Positions 5,998 to 6,491 of a stretch of DNA of 6,491 bases are shown here, in pieces (positions within the stretch are counted from its first letter, which is position 1; each line of letters starts with the position of its first letter). This stretch comes from an uncultured Duganella sp. Its GTDB lineage: Bacteria; Pseudomonadota; Gammaproteobacteria; Burkholderiales; Burkholderiaceae. The position numbers and the translations under genes were made by a program. The notes beneath the pieces were generated by a model that did not search any database, had not been told where the DNA came from, and saw nothing but the letters and a program-made list of their open reading frames with translations. The DNA is taken from NCBI GenBank assembly GCA_946482635.1, contig CAMLSG010000258.1:1-6491 (forward strand), written 5' to 3'.

Positions 5998-6491
5998 GCC
6001 GGAGACAACCAGCGCGTCATCCAGCGTTCTTACCCGGAGTAGTGCAAGGGCCAGTTGTTCAAGCTGCTCCTCAGTTGCTTCCCCGAGCGCGTTTATAGCC
6101 GAGGCAGGGAGGCTACCAAATCGGGTGGCGAGTTGTTGCTCGACCAGTGCAGCGAGGCTGTTGCGGGCCTCGCAGAACGCTTCCGTCCGTCCCTTCATGC
6201 GCCCGCGCTTGTCCGTCAATTCCCAAAATGCGTAAGCGAAACTGTTCTTGTCCGCATGCTTATTTGCGTCGTATAGCTCATAAATGTCCATGCTTGCCTC
6301 CTTTTGCCATTTCCACGGCGTTGGCATCATCAGGTCTAGGATCTGACCCAAGTCCGAAAGTTCCTGCACATTCCTGTTTCCCGCGAATAGCTGGCGTAGC
6401 ATGCGCAATTTGGCGGCATGTCGCCGTTCGCTGGAGTTCCTGGTCTGCAGGGCGAGCAGGTGTGTTGCGGCGGCGAACGCGGCCGGGTTCC
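5986..6491 (-). CDS. Rpn/PD-(D/E)XK transposase-like protein, C-terminal part with DUF4351 (5' end outside window)
   Basis: The frame is open to the right edge (partial codon at the border), giving about 168 residues of the C-terminal half. The first visible part (NPAAFAAATHLLALQTR, then an Arg/Lys-rich helix) corresponds to the NPF-type segment that follows the nuclease domain in Rpn/YhgA-like proteins. The middle (DLGQILDLMMPTPWKWQKE) matches the helical section after it. The end (LVEQQLATRFGSLPASA...LALALLRVRTLDDAL) fits the DUF4351 tail, which has a similar RFG-LP and final Leu/Asp pattern. Such proteins are PD-(D/E)XK nucleases related to transposases and to recombination-promoting nuclease Rpn. 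The catalytic domain lies outside the window, so activity cannot be judged. A TTG at 6408 is an internal codon, not the start. Family assignment is from remembered patterns. Confidence 0.75.
   Translation of the reverse strand, partial: NPAAFAAATHLLALQTRNSSERRHAAKLRMLRQLFAGNRNVQELSDLGQILDLMMPTPWKWQKEASMDIYELYDANKHADKNSFAYAFWELTDKRGRMKGRTEAFCEARNSLAALVEQQLATRFGSLPASAINALGEATEEQLEQLALALLRVRTLDDALVVSGLIA

Overview
The window looks like chromosomal DNA from a GC-rich betaproteobacterium, most likely in the Oxalobacteraceae (Massilia/Duganella/Janthinobacterium type). The reasons are the high G+C content, the style of the PurF and LexA proteins, a LexA with a long Ala/Pro-rich linker, and a pair of short palindromic repeats of the REP type. 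The genus is an inference from remembered family features; no search was run.

Layout: (1) The + strand opens inside purF (C-terminal part, ending at 587). Its stop codon overlaps the start of a Cys/Met-metabolism PLP-dependent enzyme (587-1816), so the two are almost certainly one translationally coupled operon linking purine synthesis and sulfur amino-acid metabolism. (2) A 123-bp convergent gap (1817-1939) holds two inverted copies of a ~44-bp palindromic element, a REP doublet that can also fold into hairpins at the 3' ends of both converging transcripts. (3) On the - strand, reading right to left, lie lexA (4716-5405), a secreted MetX-like alpha/beta hydrolase (3509-4537) and a secreted M61/M1-like zinc peptidase (1940-3403). 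The gaps between them are 105-178 bp and carry GC-rich hairpins without good U-tracts. (4) Two perfect CTGT-N8-ACAG LexA operators lie side by side in front of lexA, in the 130-bp region shared with a divergent small four-helix membrane protein (5536-5997). (5) The 3' end of that membrane gene overlaps by 12 bp the 3' end of a - strand gene that runs off the right edge. This is the C-terminal half of an Rpn/PD-(D/E)XK transposase-like protein with a DUF4351 tail.

How the genes work together: purF and the PLP enzyme are housekeeping metabolism, and lexA is the self-repressed SOS regulator. The two exported enzymes may share a transcript but have no shared pathway visible here. Most of the window is ordinary chromosomal content. 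I found no convincing new multi-gene system. The points most worth checking are the REP doublet, the double SOS operator in a divergent promoter region, and the exported MetX-fold protein.
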